From positions 2,867,001 through 2,931,000 of the forward strand of contig NZ_CP091716.1 of NCBI RefSeq assembly GCF_022009635.1: DNA of 64,000 nt, in the 5' to 3' direction. Below are positions 53,835 to 63,684 of the stretch, one piece after another. Source of the stretch: Variovorax paradoxus. Lineage in GTDB: Bacteria; Pseudomonadota; Gammaproteobacteria; Burkholderiales; Burkholderiaceae_C. The notes under the pieces were generated by a model. The model saw only the letters and a program-made list of their open reading frames with translations. It was not told the DNA's origin and made no database searches. Every line of letters starts with the position of its first letter. Positions within the stretch are counted from its first letter, which is position 1. The translations under genes were made by a program, and so were the position numbers.

Positions 53835-55175
53835 ATGAAGAAGAATTTCCTGAACCCCGTGCTGGCCGCCGCGCTCGCCTTCTGCGCCGCATCGGCCCAT
53901 GCGCAGGCAGGAGACGCCGCCTCGCTGCAGGCGCAGATCGACACGCGCGCCAAGGCGGTGGAGGCCAGGCTGATCGCGTGGCGCCGCGACATTCACCAGC
54001 ATCCTGAACTCGGCAACTACGAGATGCGCACCGCGAAGCTGGTGGCCGACCATCTGCGCAAGCTGGGCTTCGAGGTGAAGACGGGCGTGGCCAAGACCGG
54101 CGTGGTCGGCCTGCTCAAGGGCGGCAAGCCGGGCCCCGTGGTCGCGCTGCGCGCCGACATGGACGCGCTGCCGGTGAAGGAACGCGTCGACGTGCCCTTC
54201 GCCTCGAAGGCCAAGGGCCAGTACCTGGGCAAGGAAGTCGACGTGATGCACGCCTGCGGCCACGACACCCACGTCGCCATCCTCATGGCCACCGCCGAAG
54301 TGCTGGCGAGCATGAAGGACCAGCTGCAGGGCTCGGTCAAGTTCATCTTCCAGCCGGCCGAGGAGAGCCCGGCCGACTTCGAGCCCAACGGCAGCAACAT
54401 GTGGGGCGCCAAGCAGATGGTGGCCGAGGGCGTGCTCGAGAACCCGAAGGTCGACGCCATCTTCGGCCTGCACGTGAGCAGCGGCATCGAGTCGGGCAAG
54501 CTGGCCTGGCGCAGCGGCGCGGCCATGGCGGCGGCCGACCAGTTCTGGATCGACGTGAAGGGCCGCCAGACGCACGGCGCGCGCCCCTGGGGCGGCATCG
54601 ACCCGATCGTGGTGGCCTCGCAGATCGTGATGGGCCTGCAGACCATCCAGAGCCGCCAGGTCAATGCGATGCTGGAGCCTTCGGTCATCACCGTGGGCAC
54701 CATTCACGGCGGCAACCGCATGAACATCGTGCCCGAGAAGGTCGAGATGATGGGCACCGTGCGCACCTACGACGAAGCCATGAAGAAAGACATCCACGCG
54801 CGCATGAAGCGCACCACGGAGTCGATTGCCGCGAGCGCGGGCGCCGAGGCCACCTTCAAGGTGGTGGAGCTCTACAACGCCACCATCAACCAGCCGGCGC
54901 TGACCGCGCAGATGGCGCCCACGCTGCAGCGCGTGGCGGGCGAGGGCAACTGGATGCTCGGGCCCAAGGCCACGGCGTCGGAAGACTTCTCGTTCTACCA
55001 GGAGCGCGTGCCGGGCCTGTTCTTCAACCTGGGCGTGACGCCCAAGGGCGTGGACGTGACCAAGGCCGCGTCGAACCACTCGCCGGAGTTCTACGTGGAC
55101 GAACCGGCGCTGGTCAACGGCGTGCGCGCGCTGGCGAACCTCACGGTCGACTACATGCTGGCGTCGGCCAAGTAG
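53835..55175 (+). CDS. Periplasmic M20D amidohydrolase (hippurate hydrolase/IAA-amino acid hydrolase type)
   Basis: The 446-residue protein has a signal peptide (VLAAALAFCAASAHAQ) and the M20D metal motifs: VALRADMDALP, MHACGHDTHVA, IFQPAEESP and TASEDFSFY. It would hydrolyse N-acyl amino acids. ATG 53835 is preferred over 53829 because GGAGA lies 7 nt before it. The neighbouring LuxR and amidohydrolase genes make a plausible scavenging locus. Confidence 0.9.
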   Translation: MKKNFLNPVLAAALAFCAASAHAQAGDAASLQAQIDTRAKAVEARLIAWRRDIHQHPELGNYEMRTAKLVADHLRKLGFEVKTGVAKTGVVGLLKGGKPGPVVALRADMDALPVKERVDVPFASKAKGQYLGKEVDVMHACGHDTHVAILMATAEVLASMKDQLQGSVKFIFQPAEESPADFEPNGSNMWGAKQMVAEGVLENPKVDAIFGLHVSSGIESGKLAWRSGAAMAAADQFWIDVKGRQTHGARPWGGIDPIVVASQIVMGLQTIQSRQVNAMLEPSVITVGTIHGGNRMNIVPEKVEMMGTVRTYDEAMKKDIHARMKRTTESIAASAGAEATFKVVELYNATINQPALTAQMAPTLQRVAGEGNWMLGPKATASEDFSFYQERVPGLFFNLGVTPKGVDVTKAASNHSPEFYVDEPALVNGVRALANLTVDYMLASAK

Positions 55176-55178
55176 GCG

Positions 55179-55739
55179 TCAGTTCGCAACTTGCTGCCGC
55201 TTGCCGGTGTTCGAGCGCGTCCTCTGGAGGTGCCGACCGTGCTGTCTCGTGGAAAAACCGAGTTCTTCCGGACTCACATCGTATTCATTGATCAGCGTAC
55301 GGACTTCCGCGACGACCCGCGGCTTGTTGGCCGCAATCAATTCGTCGAGTTCACGCTGGAGATCGGTGATTCGTCGATGCACCTCTTCTAGGGGGATCTC
55401 GGCCTTCAGTGTCGTGCGCCGCTTGTCCGCACTTCGTCCTTGCGTTGCATCGGCATGCTTGCGCTCGGCCTTGTCGTTCTCGTCGATGCTGGCGAAGGTT
55501 CGAGACAGCTTCTGGAGAATCAGCTTGCGCTGGCTGTAATCGGTGTTCTGAAGGCGCTTAACGACGGCGGTCTTGTTCGCGAGTTCGTCGCTGCGCTTGG
55601 CAAGTTTGCTGAACTTGACCGCTAGCGTATCCAGGTCATCCATGTCTTCCGGTCGCAGCGCGTCGCTGGGCTCCGAGCCTTCTGAATCGGGGGCCGGATT
55701 CAGAGCAATCAATTTTTTCAGCAGGGCGTTGCGATCCAT
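55179..55739 (-). CDS. Coiled-coil protein with an H-NS-like oligomerisation tail
   Basis: The 186-residue protein is highly charged and mostly helical. A long coiled coil (about 35-145) ends in EVRTLINEYDVSPEELGF, which resembles the linker end of the H-NS N-terminal domain. The canonical H-NS DNA-binding motif with a GxGRxP loop is absent; a basic tail (RQHGRHLQRTRSNTGKRQQ) takes its place. It lies 11 bp after the nucleotidyltransferase gene, same strand, and has lower GC than its neighbours. The pair is likely cotranscribed. Confidence 0.6.
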   Translation of the reverse strand: MDRNALLKKLIALNPAPDSEGSEPSDALRPEDMDDLDTLAVKFSKLAKRSDELANKTAVVKRLQNTDYSQRKLILQKLSRTFASIDENDKAERKHADATQGRSADKRRTTLKAEIPLEEVHRRITDLQRELDELIAANKPRVVAEVRTLINEYDVSPEELGFSTRQHGRHLQRTRSNTGKRQQVAN

Positions 55740-55750
55740 GGGTCGTCCTT

Positions 55751-56887
55751 CTATGCAACTGAAAGGGATTCCATCTCTTGTGCCAAGTCCTTGGCCAGTT
55801 CATGTGCAAGAGTATAAAAATCCAGCAAATCGTTCGCCGCGATGCCGTTGCCGGGGCGTTCCAGGCCAACCAACTGGCGCAGTTCATCAGCCGCGGCCCG
55901 GTCGAGGTCCCCCAGCATACGCTCAAGCTCCTCGCCGCGGGCCGAACTCGAAATTCTGGCCATGACGGGATGGTTGAGCACACTCACGATGTCGCTGGCG
56001 GGCTCTTCCATTCCCGCAACCAGATACCAGGACAGTGCGCGTTTCAGCGCCTTGACGAGCTTCGGACCCGAGGTCGGCAGATCCTTGCCGCCAGCTTCGG
56101 TCAATGCTTTGGCCTGGTCCTTGAGCCAATTCATGTAGCGCCCGATATCCGCCGCCGACACGAGCGAACGATGGGGCTGCCGCGCCTGCTCGCAAACCAC
56201 GATTTCCTGGTATTGAAAGCTCAAGGCTGCGTTGCGCGAATCGGTGCCGCCAATGTCGGTCGAGAGGATCATGTTGGTGACCGCGATCGGGCCGAAGCGT
56301 TCTGGCGCGGCGACATAGTCGAGCTTGACCCGTTCGAACTCGGTCTCTGAATCGGTGTGCAGTTTGATCCGGTCCAGAAACGGCTGCAAGTTCAGGAAAG
56401 GCCGATGCTCGGCCCGGTCTTCCGACTTGACGCGAAAAAGGCAGGGCAGCGTTTCCTCTTTTGCCTTGGCGTCCACCTTGATCTTGGCGCTGTCGAGATC
56501 GTCGAAGTAGTACTCGCAGAAATCAAGATCAGTGATGGAAGCGACCTTGCCCAAAAAAGTGGCGCTGCCGCTCAAGCAGATGTTGCCGGATTCATTGAGC
56601 CTGCAGGCAGTTAGCAGGTCGTCGATTTCCTCAAGCATGTCATCTGCAGGAAACATCGACGCGAGATTGAACGGCACGTAATAGCTTCTGCCCTGGAGCG
56701 ACTTGACGAGATAACCCGGGGAAGCAGGAGCCCACTGAAACCCGCTCGAGGCCAGCAAAAGCGCCGAGCCCTGAGCGCGCAATTCAAGATAGTCCTTCAC
56801 GAGGCCAGACAGTGCTTCGTCAGGCGGCTGCTTGTTGAATGCGTGCTGTGCACAGGTCAGCGGGATGGACGTGGTTTCATCGGGCAT
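55751..56887 (-). CDS. Polymerase-beta-type nucleotidyltransferase-like protein, unknown system
   Basis: The 378-residue protein carries a nucleotidyltransferase signature at 107-122, GS followed by eleven residues and DLD (Asp120, Asp122), the same spacing as in CD-NTases and related enzymes. A possible third carboxylate is Asp190 in RVKLDYVAA. A C-terminal helical region follows (GPKLVKALKRALSWYL near 274). It might add nucleotides to RNA, tRNA, protein or form a signal nucleotide. Composition is less GC-rich than flanking genes, suggesting acquisition. I recognise no named family. Confidence 0.6.
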   Translation of the reverse strand: MPDETTSIPLTCAQHAFNKQPPDEALSGLVKDYLELRAQGSALLLASSGFQWAPASPGYLVKSLQGRSYYVPFNLASMFPADDMLEEIDDLLTACRLNESGNICLSGSATFLGKVASITDLDFCEYYFDDLDSAKIKVDAKAKEETLPCLFRVKSEDRAEHRPFLNLQPFLDRIKLHTDSETEFERVKLDYVAAPERFGPIAVTNMILSTDIGGTDSRNAALSFQYQEIVVCEQARQPHRSLVSAADIGRYMNWLKDQAKALTEAGGKDLPTSGPKLVKALKRALSWYLVAGMEEPASDIVSVLNHPVMARISSSARGEELERMLGDLDRAAADELRQLVGLERPGNGIAANDLLDFYTLAHELAKDLAQEMESLSVA

Positions 56888-57018
56888 GGAATGGTCCGGG
56901 TGATGATTCCTGCCCCATCAGGCGAGGCGGGAACCGAACTCTTAGCGCTCGTGCAGTATCTCAGATGAAGTTGCCCGGTAGCTGCCGCATCGGCGGCGAA
57001 GGTCACCCAAGGCCGCGC

Positions 57019-58098
57019 TCAGGCGTGCTGGGCCGGCTGCGGCATCTGGCGCTCCTGCGCGCCTTCGCTCTCGATGCGCATCTTCGGCAGGAACTGCGGG
57101 TACTCGCGCTGCATGAAGTCGATGAGCCCTTCGCGCACGTTGCAGCGCAGGTCGAAGGCCAGGCCCGAGGTGGCGGCGGTGCACAGCACGCGGATTTGCA
57201 TGGTGCGTTCGGTGGCGTCGGTCACGCGCAGGTTGAAGAAGCGGCCGTCCCATTCGGACGAAGACTTCACGATGCGCTCGACCTCCTCGCGCAGCGGCGC
57301 GAGCGGCATGCCGTAGTCGGCGTAGATGAACACCGCGCCCAGCAGCTGCGACGAGTGGCGCGTCCAGTTCTGGAACGGCTTCTCGATGAAGTAGGTGAGC
57401 GGCAGGATCAGCCGGCGCTCGTCCCAGATCTTGATGACGACGAAGGTGCCGGTGATTTCCTCGACCCGGCCCCATTCGCCTTCGACCACCAGCACGTCGT
57501 CGATGCGGATCGGCTGCGCCAGCGCGATCTGCAGGCCTGCAATGAGGTTGCTGAACACGGGCTTGGCCGCCAGACCGGCCACGATACCGATCACGCCGGC
57601 CGAGGCCAGCAGGCTGGCGCCGACCTGGCGCGCGCCCGGGAAGGTCATGAGCATCATCGCGCCGCCGGCCACCAGCACCACCGTCATGGCGGTGCGCGCG
57701 AGCACGCGGGTCTGCGTGAGCACGCGGCGCGCATGCAGGTTGTCGGCCACGTCCGACGGGTTCTGGGCCAGCACGCCTTCCGCGAAGCCGCTGATGGCCC
57801 TGACGGCGAGCCAGGTGGTCGAAGCGATCAGCAGCAGGCCGGTGAGATGGCGCACGTTGCCGATGAAGTGCAGGTCGTCGGGCGCGCCCTGCCACACCAC
57901 GTTGAGCGCCAGCAGCGGGAGCACGAGCCGCGCCGCGGAATTGCAGCTGACCACCATCGAATGGATCGTCGGGGCAGGGCGGGTGATCCGCCGCAGGACA
58001 AGGCCGCCGATACGGTGCGCGAGAAGAGAAAGGGGAACTGCGATCAGGGCGGCAACCCATGTGCCGAACCAGGGGTGGGCGAGTATCTCTTTGATCAT
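57019..58098 (-). CDS. Mechanosensitive ion channel, MscS family
   Basis: The 359-residue protein has about four N-terminal transmembrane segments, then the MscS pore and beta domain (LLASAGVIGIVAGLAAKPVF, IRIDDVLVVEGEWGRVEEIT, VIKIWDERRLILPLTYF). It would release solutes on osmotic downshock. Its ATG overlaps the stop of the FUSC gene, so it is the last gene of an IMPase-FUSC-MscS operon. Confidence 0.92.
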   Translation of the reverse strand: MIKEILAHPWFGTWVAALIAVPLSLLAHRIGGLVLRRITRPAPTIHSMVVSCNSAARLVLPLLALNVVWQGAPDDLHFIGNVRHLTGLLLIASTTWLAVRAISGFAEGVLAQNPSDVADNLHARRVLTQTRVLARTAMTVVLVAGGAMMLMTFPGARQVGASLLASAGVIGIVAGLAAKPVFSNLIAGLQIALAQPIRIDDVLVVEGEWGRVEEITGTFVVIKIWDERRLILPLTYFIEKPFQNWTRHSSQLLGAVFIYADYGMPLAPLREEVERIVKSSSEWDGRFFNLRVTDATERTMQIRVLCTAATSGLAFDLRCNVREGLIDFMQREYPQFLPKMRIESEGAQERQMPQPAQHA

Positions 58099-60344
58099 CA
58101 GGCGGTGGTCGTCTTTGCTTGGGTTGTGGTTTCGTTCAGTGGTTGAAGAATGCGGGCCGCGTCGTCGCGCAGCTGCGTGGCGAGGGCCGTGGCCAGATCG
58201 AGGCGGCGCAGCAGCCAGGGGCTGATGTCGTTGTCGAACGGGTCGGGCAGGGGAATCGGTCCGCCGACAGCGGTGGAACCGCTGCTCTCGGGGTGAGAGG
58301 GGCCGGTGGTCGGCATAGTTCCGATGGCGGCCTCGATTCGTTGAGATGTGCGGCTGATGGGGCCTTCGACCTCGCCCGGCGTGAGGCGGTCGCGCCGCAG
58401 CACGAGCATCGATTTCACTGCGCTCAGTTGCGCGAGCAGCTGGTAGCTGTGGGCCTGCAGGTGTTCCAGCGGCTCCAGCGGCGGCTGCACCGCGCGCGGT
58501 TCGGAGAGCGAACGCTGCGTGGCCTGCACCAGCGCGGAGAGGCTGTCGTAGGCCTCGCGGCGCGCGAGCCGCCATTCGAGCTCGGGGCTGCTGTCGATGG
58601 CCTGCAACTGGCCCAGGCCGAGCGCCAGGCGCGCGTGGCGGGCCTGCGCGGTGAGTACGCGCGCCACCAGCGCCGGGATCTGCGTGCGCTCCCAGGATGG
58701 CAGCACGTAGCAGAAGCCCCAGGCCAGCGCGGCGCCGATGAGCGTGTCGGCGATGCGCTCGAACAGCGCGAAGATGGGCGCCACGCCCACGTTCAGCATG
58801 TGGGCCTGTACCAGGCCCAGCACGGTGGCGGCCACGGCGGTGATGAGGTAGCGCCGCACCGCGAAGCTGTGCGCGATGGCCTGCGCCACGGTCACGATGG
58901 CCAGCAGCGCCAGCGCCGACGGATGCGCCGACAGCAGCCCCACCGCGAGCACGCAGCCCAGCAGCGTGCCGGCCACCCGCGCGTTGCGCCGCTCCAGCGT
59001 CTGCGAGAGGCTGCCGCGCAGCACGACCACGATGGTCAGCAGGATCCAGTAGTCGTGCGAGCCCCACGGCATCGACACCGCGATGGCGTAGCCGGCCGCG
59101 ATGGCCAGCGACGCGCGAATGGCATGGCGCAGCGGTGGCTGATCCCAGCGCCACAGCGTGAAGAAGGGGCGCCACGACCAGTCGGTCGGGCTCACGAACA
59201 TCTGCCAGTTGGCGCGCACCACGGCCAGGTTGGGCTCGGCGTCGCCGCGGGCCATGGCCGACAGGCGCAGCACTTCGTCGTTGATGTGGCCGATGCGGCT
59301 GGCCAGTCCGCGCGCCAGCATGGCGGCGGTGGGGCCGATGTGCCCGCCGCCGTTGCTGCTGTCGTCGGACGACACATGGATGGCCGCCAGGCGCGGGCGC
59401 CGGTCCGCCACGGCGGCGGGCTGGCGGCGCATGAGCAATGCGTCGGCCAGCGCCATGGTTTCATCGGCCAGCTCTTCGAGCACCTGGCGCATTTCGATGA
59501 GCGCCGCGGCGTGGGCCGGGTGGGCGCGCAGGGCGTCGAGGTCGAGCTCGCTCGCGAGCAGCTGGTCGCGCATTTCGAGCACGATCACCAGCATGGCGGC
59601 CAGCCGCTGGCGGCGCGGCGTGCGGGGCGATTCGAGCACGATGTCGCGCGTGGCCTGCAGCTGGTCGGCCAGCGCGGCCTGCTCGCGCAGCAATTGGCCG
59701 AGCACCGGCGCGGGCGTGTCGCGCACGTCGCGGGTGTCGTCGTGGGGCAGGAACTGGCCGGCCTCGGTGCGCATGAGGGCGGCCAGCGAATACAGCACGT
59801 CGGCCACCGACTGGGTGCGAAAGCGCCCGTTGAGCAACAGGTTGGCGAGCGTGGCCCAGATCGCGTACAGGCCCGCGCCCAGCCCGAAGTGCCAGGTGCG
59901 CTCGAGCGCATCGGCCATGTCGCGCGGGGCCTGCGTGGCCATGGAGAAGATCATCGAGAACATCACCGCGATGGCGATGGGGATGCCCCGCTTGCCCCAG
60001 GCCATGGCCAGGAAGGCCATGAAGGTGGCGGGCACCAGCAGCAGCCCGAGGCGGATGGGCGCGGTGTGCAGCATCTGCACCGCGAAGAAGAGCGGCAGGC
60101 CGATGAGCGGTGCCGGCAGCATCTGGAAGAACTTGCCGCGGCGCGGGCCGGGCAGGTCGGGCGGGGCGGTGACGATCACGCCGGTGGCGGCCGCGGAGGC
60201 CGCCAGGGTGCCGAGCCAGAGATGGACGCCGCCCGAAATGAACAGGAGCCCGAGCGCGACGGTGAGCCCGCTCGCGACGTAATGGCTCAGCGCAATGCGC
60301 AGAGCCGCGCGAACCCTGGCGGCGGCGCGGGGCCCCAGCACCAT
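58098..60344 (-). CDS. FUSC-family membrane protein (aromatic acid exporter/YccS-like)
   Basis: The 748-residue protein has two blocks of about five to six transmembrane segments separated by large soluble domains, the FUSC pattern. Segments such as HDYWILLTIVVVLRGSLSQT and RRNARVAGTLLGCVLA are diagnostic. It may be an exporter of aromatic acids. ATG 60344 overlaps the stop of the IMPase gene (TGATG), and its own stop overlaps the MscS start. Confidence 0.88.
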   Translation of the reverse strand: MVLGPRAAARVRAALRIALSHYVASGLTVALGLLFISGGVHLWLGTLAASAAATGVIVTAPPDLPGPRRGKFFQMLPAPLIGLPLFFAVQMLHTAPIRLGLLLVPATFMAFLAMAWGKRGIPIAIAVMFSMIFSMATQAPRDMADALERTWHFGLGAGLYAIWATLANLLLNGRFRTQSVADVLYSLAALMRTEAGQFLPHDDTRDVRDTPAPVLGQLLREQAALADQLQATRDIVLESPRTPRRQRLAAMLVIVLEMRDQLLASELDLDALRAHPAHAAALIEMRQVLEELADETMALADALLMRRQPAAVADRRPRLAAIHVSSDDSSNGGGHIGPTAAMLARGLASRIGHINDEVLRLSAMARGDAEPNLAVVRANWQMFVSPTDWSWRPFFTLWRWDQPPLRHAIRASLAIAAGYAIAVSMPWGSHDYWILLTIVVVLRGSLSQTLERRNARVAGTLLGCVLAVGLLSAHPSALALLAIVTVAQAIAHSFAVRRYLITAVAATVLGLVQAHMLNVGVAPIFALFERIADTLIGAALAWGFCYVLPSWERTQIPALVARVLTAQARHARLALGLGQLQAIDSSPELEWRLARREAYDSLSALVQATQRSLSEPRAVQPPLEPLEHLQAHSYQLLAQLSAVKSMLVLRRDRLTPGEVEGPISRTSQRIEAAIGTMPTTGPSHPESSGSTAVGGPIPLPDPFDNDISPWLLRRLDLATALATQLRDDAARILQPLNETTTQAKTTTA

Positions 60345-61408
60345 CACTTGGCGGAAGCGTCGCCCTCGGAGGCGCTGCCGGTGCCGGGTGCCGCGGGTGC
60401 GTCGCGGCGGATGCGCGTGAGCTTGCGCGGCGCGGCGGGGACGGCCACGGCGGGCTTGTCGCCCTCAGCGGTTTCGTCCGCGAAATCGACCACCGTGCTG
60501 CGGGCGTAGAGGTCGACCGACGCGTCGTCGGGGTTCGACTTGGTCGAGGCCGACACGGCGCGCATGCGGTCGCTGGCGCGCAGCTTGTCGTCCACGTTGG
60601 CGAACTTCGAGTACTTGGCGAGCAGCGGCACCAGCTGGCCGTAGATGCGCGGCGCGGCGGCCAGGCATTCGCGCTGTTCGAGGAATTCGGGCTCGCCCGT
60701 GAAGTTGCCGATCAGGCCACCGGCTTCGGTGACCAGCAGCGAACCGGCGGCCACGTCCCACGGGTTCAGGCCGGTTTCGAAGAAGCCGTCGGTGAAGCCG
60801 GCGGCCACGTAGGCCAGGTCCAGGGCTGCCGCGCCGGGGCGGCGCAGGCCGGCCATGCGGGGCATCATGTCCGCCATGATGGCCAGGTACTGCTTGAAGT
60901 TGTCGCCGGTGCGGAACGGGAAGCCGGTCGAAATCAGGCACTCGGTGAGCTTGGTGCGCTTGGACACGCGGATGCGGCGCTCGTTCATGTAGGCGCCGCG
61001 GCCCTTGGTGGCCGTGAACAGGTCGTTGCGGCTCGGGTCGTAAATGACCGCCTGCTCGATCTTGCCGCGCACCGATAGCGCGATCGACACGCAGTAGACC
61101 GGGAAGCCGTGGATGAAATTGGTGGTGCCGTCGAGCGGATCGATGATCCAGACGTAGTCGGAGTCCTTGGCGCCGTATTCGGTGCCCGATTCTTCGGCCA
61201 GGATGCCGTGCCCCGGGTAGGCGCCGAGCAGCGTTTCGATGATCGCTTGCTCGCTCGCGTGATCGACTTCGGTGACGAAGTCGTTGACCTGCTTCTGCGA
61301 AATGCGCACGGCCTCGACGTCGAGGGCAGCGCGGTTGATGATCGCGCCGGCGGCGCGTGCGGCCTTGACGGCCACGTTGAGCATGGGATGCAGGTTGGGG
61401 GACGACAT
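60344..61408 (-). CDS. suhB: Inositol monophosphatase family protein SuhB-like, with C-terminal extension
   Basis: The 354-residue protein has the IMPase motifs: [19 protein letters not shown] and [17 protein letters not shown]. Typical SuhB is about 265 residues. The extra 90 C-terminal residues ([18 protein letters not shown]..., Ala/Pro/Lys-rich) are probably disordered and are a lineage feature. It heads the operon and is divergent from trmJ, as is common in Burkholderiales. Confidence 0.9.
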   Translation of the reverse strand: MSSPNLHPMLNVAVKAARAAGAIINRAALDVEAVRISQKQVNDFVTEVDHASEQAIIETLLGAYPGHGILAEESGTEYGAKDSDYVWIIDPLDGTTNFIHGFPVYCVSIALSVRGKIEQAVIYDPSRNDLFTATKGRGAYMNERRIRVSKRTKLTECLISTGFPFRTGDNFKQYLAIMADMMPRMAGLRRPGAAALDLAYVAAGFTDGFFETGLNPWDVAAGSLLVTEAGGLIGNFTGEPEFLEQRECLAAAPRIYGQLVPLLAKYSKFANVDDKLRASDRMRAVSASTKSNPDDASVDLYARSTVVDFADETAEGDKPAVAVPAAPRKLTRIRRDAPAAPGTGSASEGDASAK

Positions 61409-61525
61409 TGGATTGTGAGAAGAACAGTAGGGAGGCCGCGGAGGCCCCGAAGGCGGCCCGGCGATGCGGGCGGCGAGAATCGGGCATTTTACCGGCTCCG
61501 CCGTTTCGTGTCTCCTGAACCCGCC

Positions 61526-62266
61526 ATGCGCACCCGTTTCATCCTGATCCAGACCAGCCACGCCGGCAATGTGGGCGCCGCCGCCCGCGCCATGAAGACC
61601 ATGGGTTTCTCCGACCTCGTGCTGGTGGCGCCCCGCTGGGCCAACGTGCTGCGGCGCGAGGAAACCATCCAGCGCGCGAGCGGCGCGCTCGACGTGCTGA
61701 CCAACGCCCGCATCGTCGAAACGCTCGACGAAGCCCTCGACGGCGTGACCCACCTGTGCGCCACGGCCATGATTCCGCGCGACTTCGGCCCGCCCACCCG
61801 CACGCCCCGGGAACACCTGGAGCCCCTGGCGAAGCAGGGCGACCAGCACGTCGCCTTCCTGTTCGGCTCCGAGCGTTTCGGCATGCGGAACGAAGACGTC
61901 TACCGCTGCAACGTGGCCCTGACCATTCCCACCGACCCGAAATTCGGCTCGCTCAACCTGGGCGCGGCCATCCAGGTGGTGGCCTACGAATGGCGGCTGG
62001 CGCTGGGCGGCTACGAGGTGCGGGAGTCCGTCAACCCGGTGCAGGCGGCCGATGCGCAGGCCGTGGCCGGCATGCTCGACCACTGGGAGCGCTCGCTGGT
62101 TGATATCGGCTTCCTCGACCCCGAGGCGCCCAAGAAGCTCATGCCGCGGCTGCAGCAGCTCTTCAACCGGGCCCAGCCCACGCCCGAAGAAATCCACATC
62201 CTGCGCGGCATCGCCAAGGCCATGAGCGACGCGACCAAGCCGCCCCGCGGCTCCCTGCCTGAATAA
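61526..62266 (+). CDS. trmJ: tRNA (cytidine/uridine-2'-O-)-methyltransferase TrmJ
   Basis: The 246-residue SPOUT methyltransferase has the family motifs [20 protein letters not shown] (with the Arg), [15 protein letters not shown] and [19 protein letters not shown]. It methylates position 32 in certain tRNAs. The ATG at 61526 gives the usual start, although the frame is open far upstream. cysE follows after 76 bp. Confidence 0.93.
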   Translation: MRTRFILIQTSHAGNVGAAARAMKTMGFSDLVLVAPRWANVLRREETIQRASGALDVLTNARIVETLDEALDGVTHLCATAMIPRDFGPPTRTPREHLEPLAKQGDQHVAFLFGSERFGMRNEDVYRCNVALTIPTDPKFGSLNLGAAIQVVAYEWRLALGGYEVRESVNPVQAADAQAVAGMLDHWERSLVDIGFLDPEAPKKLMPRLQQLFNRAQPTPEEIHILRGIAKAMSDATKPPRGSLPE

Positions 62267-62342
62267 AACCTTATCGCCCGTAAGCGATGACGGCGGGCTA
62301 TAGACTGCCCGCCCCATATCGATATAACGACAAAAGGCAGCG

Positions 62343-63116
62343 ATGTTCTCTCGCCTGCGCGCCGACATCCGGTGCATCCTCGAACGCGACCCGGCCGCCC
62401 GCAGCGCCTGGGAAGTGATCACGGTCTACCCCGGCTTCCATGCCGTGGTGCTGCACCGCTGGGCGCACGCCTGTTGGACTCACGGCTTCAAGTGGCCGGC
62501 GCGCTTCATCGCGCATGGGGCGCGCTGGCTGACGGGCATCGAGATTCACCCGGCCGCCAAGATCGGCGAGCGGGTGTTCTTCGACCATGCGATGGGCGTG
62601 GTGGTCGGCGAGACCGCCGAGATCGGCGACGGCTGCACCATCTACCAAGGCGTGACGCTGGGCGGCACCTCGCTCTACAAGGGCACCAAGCGGCATCCCA
62701 CGCTGGGCCGCAACGTGGTGGTGAGCGCCGGCGCCAAGGTGCTGGGCGGCTTCGAGGTGGGCGACGGCGCCAAGATCGGCAGCAACGCGGTGGTCATCAA
62801 GCCGGTGCCCGCGGGCGCGACGGCGGTGGGCATTCCCGCGCGCATCATCCCGTCGAAGGCCGGCGAAAGCGCCGACGTGGCCGCGCCGCAGAAGTTCTCG
62901 GCCTACGGCATCACGCAGGAAGACGACCCGCTGAGCCAGGCCATGCGCAGCCTGATCGACAACGCCTCGAGCCAGGAGCACCAGATCGCGCTGCTGTGGC
63001 AGGCCATCGAGAAGCTGTCGGACCGCTCCGGCTCGACCAAGGACTGCGTGCCAGGCGACGCGGCCCGCGACGAGTGCTTCGAGGCCGAGAAGCTCACGCA
63101 GCTCATCGGCAAGTAA
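62343..63116 (+). CDS. cysE: Serine O-acetyltransferase CysE
   Basis: The 257-residue protein makes O-acetylserine, the first step of cysteine synthesis. It has an N-terminal helical domain and left-handed beta-helix hexapeptides ([40 protein letters not shown]). The extra C-terminal region (about 180-257) is typical of the longer proteobacterial form. AAAGGCAG precedes the ATG. It is downstream of trmJ, in the order seen in related genomes. Confidence 0.93.
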   Translation: MFSRLRADIRCILERDPAARSAWEVITVYPGFHAVVLHRWAHACWTHGFKWPARFIAHGARWLTGIEIHPAAKIGERVFFDHAMGVVVGETAEIGDGCTIYQGVTLGGTSLYKGTKRHPTLGRNVVVSAGAKVLGGFEVGDGAKIGSNAVVIKPVPAGATAVGIPARIIPSKAGESADVAAPQKFSAYGITQEDDPLSQAMRSLIDNASSQEHQIALLWQAIEKLSDRSGSTKDCVPGDAARDECFEAEKLTQLIGK

Positions 63117-63144
63117 AAGCCCGAAGCAAAAGCCCGAGGCCGCT

Positions 63145-63615
63145 TCAGGCGGCGCGCTTGGCCGGCGCGTGCAGCGCGCCGTGCACATGCCCCGCGTGCT
63201 GGCCGAAGGGCTCGGGCACGAGGGCGGCGGTGTCCAGTTCCTGCAGGATGCCGCAGCTGCTCGCCGATTCCGGCCCGCCGCACTGCTGGCGCAGCGCCTT
63301 CAACTGCTTTTCCAGGGTCTTCAGCTCGGCGATGCGCGCGGCCACGTGGCCGATGTGGTCGTCCAGCAGCTGATTGACCTGGCCGCAGTCTTCCTGCGGG
63401 GCGTCGCGGAATTTCAGCAGGCTGCGGATCTCGTCGAGCGTCATGTCGAGCGAGCGGCAGCGGCGGATGAAGCCCAGGCGCTGGGCATGGTCTTCGTCGT
63501 AGATGCGGTAGTTGCCGTCGGTGCGCGCCGGCTCGGGCAGCAGTTGCTCGCGTTCGTAGTACCGGATGGTTTCGACGGGGGTGTTCGCGACCTTGGCCAG
63601 TTCACCGATTTTCAT
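63145..63615 (-). CDS. MerR-family heavy-metal regulator (PbrR/CadR-like)
   Basis: The 156-residue protein has the MerR helix-turn-helix (KIGELAKVANTPVETIRYYE) and the Pb/Cd-type Cys pattern Cys77, Cys112 and Cys121, close to PbrR (78, 113, 122). It ends in a His-containing tail (GQHAGHVHGALH). It is divergent from a metal P-type ATPase gene. ATG 63615 is chosen because MKIGELAK is the family start. Confidence 0.93.
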   Translation of the reverse strand: MKIGELAKVANTPVETIRYYEREQLLPEPARTDGNYRIYDEDHAQRLGFIRRCRSLDMTLDEIRSLLKFRDAPQEDCGQVNQLLDDHIGHVAARIAELKTLEKQLKALRQQCGGPESASSCGILQELDTAALVPEPFGQHAGHVHGALHAPAKRAA

Positions 63616-63647
63616 GATGCGGCAAATGAAGGAGTGGAAATGAGCGT

Positions 63648-63678
63648 TTGACTCTACACCTGCTTCAGGGTTTCCAAT
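63648..63678 (+). promoter_or_regulatory. MerR-type promoter/operator of the metal ATPase gene
   Basis: A -35 TTGACT at 63648 and a -10-like TCCAAT near 63673 are separated by about 19-20 bp, longer than the usual 17. The dyad ACTCTACACC-TGCTTCAGGGT fills the spacer. This is the elongated promoter that MerR regulators untwist when metal binds. Confidence 0.8.
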
Positions 63679-63684
63679 CGATTC

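Noticed and set aside
61109..61525. Upstream extension of the trmJ frame
   Set aside because: The frame is open to 61109 but overlaps the divergent suhB start; [15 protein letters not shown] at 61526 is the standard TrmJ start.
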